Made by a program: the position numbers and the translations under genes
NCBI GenBank assembly: GCA_964530165.1
Contig: CAZGYE010000305.1
Span: 1-6,976, forward strand
Direction: 5' to 3'
DNA from: CAZGYE01 sp964530165
GTDB taxonomy: Bacteria > Planctomycetota > Planctomycetia > Planctomycetales > Planctomycetaceae
Length of the DNA stretch: 6,976 bases
Part shown: positions 6,960 through 6,976 of the stretch, in pieces
Layout: every line of letters begins with the position of its first letter
How positions within the stretch are numbered: the first letter of the stretch is position 1
The notes under the pieces: model-generated
What the model was told of the DNA's origin: nothing
What the model saw: only the letters and a program-made list of their open reading frames with translations
Databases searched by the model: none

Positions 6960-6975
6960 GGGGGCTGACGCCCCC
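6960..6975. repeat. Perfect hairpin gggggc-tgac-gccccc at the window edge
   Basis: A 6-bp G/C stem closes a tgac loop and is followed by one more C before the sequence ends, so the true element may extend further. From memory, 'gggggctgacgccccc' hairpins are frequent in planctomycete intergenic DNA; this was not searched. Confidence 0.6.
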
Positions 6976-6976
6976 C

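Noticed and set aside
6415..6976. A plus-strand frame open from the ATG at 6415 through the window end, possibly a gene running off the edge
   Set aside because: Its similarity to the family stops near 6711 and continues in the next frame up to a natural stop at 6902, so the open tail is a frameshift artefact.

Overview
The window is GC-rich bacterial DNA. It fits a planctomycete: the weak or absent Shine-Dalgarno sites, a degraded copy of an uncharacterised protein family I associate with Pirellula-type genomes, and the short palindromic intergenic repeats all point that way. This assignment is an inference from recall, and no marker gene is present to prove it.

Left to right: positions 1-334 hold no convincing gene but contain an imperfect inverted repeat (201-312) of the 'ttcaccacggagacac' kind. 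Next comes one minus-strand gene (335-1453) for an enolase-superfamily sugar-acid dehydratase/racemase-like enzyme. A divergent intergenic gap (1454-1690) separates it from a tight plus-strand operon of four genes (1691-6339). These are a small zinc-ribbon/membrane protein of unknown function, electron-transfer flavoprotein beta (etfB), electron-transfer flavoprotein alpha (etfA), and a 699-aa membrane-bound iron-sulfur oxidoreductase of the ETF:menaquinone oxidoreductase (EMO, HdrD/DUF224-like) type.

The operon reads as one electron-transfer module. Acyl-CoA or related dehydrogenases encoded elsewhere would reduce the EtfAB flavoprotein. EtfAB would pass electrons to the Fe-S and cytochrome b-like membrane protein, which would reduce the quinone pool. 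This replaces the usual monomeric ETF-ubiquinone oxidoreductase. Stop and start codons overlap at two of the three junctions (4 bp and 11 bp), and the third gap is only 14 bp. The first gene is therefore translationally coupled to a well-defined pathway although it has no known role in it. I regard it as the best candidate for something undescribed here. It carries a perfect 22-bp tandem duplication whose length is not a multiple of three, so loss of one copy would destroy the reading frame.

Downstream of the operon (6340-6904) lies the remnant of a gene. It has no 5' part, an internal deletion that changes frame, and a one-base frameshift near 6712, yet its C-terminus and stop are recognisable. 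The window ends in two short perfect hairpins (6930-6975) that look like the start of a larger palindromic repeat cut by the window edge. I see no CRISPR array, RNA gene, insertion sequence or phage gene.
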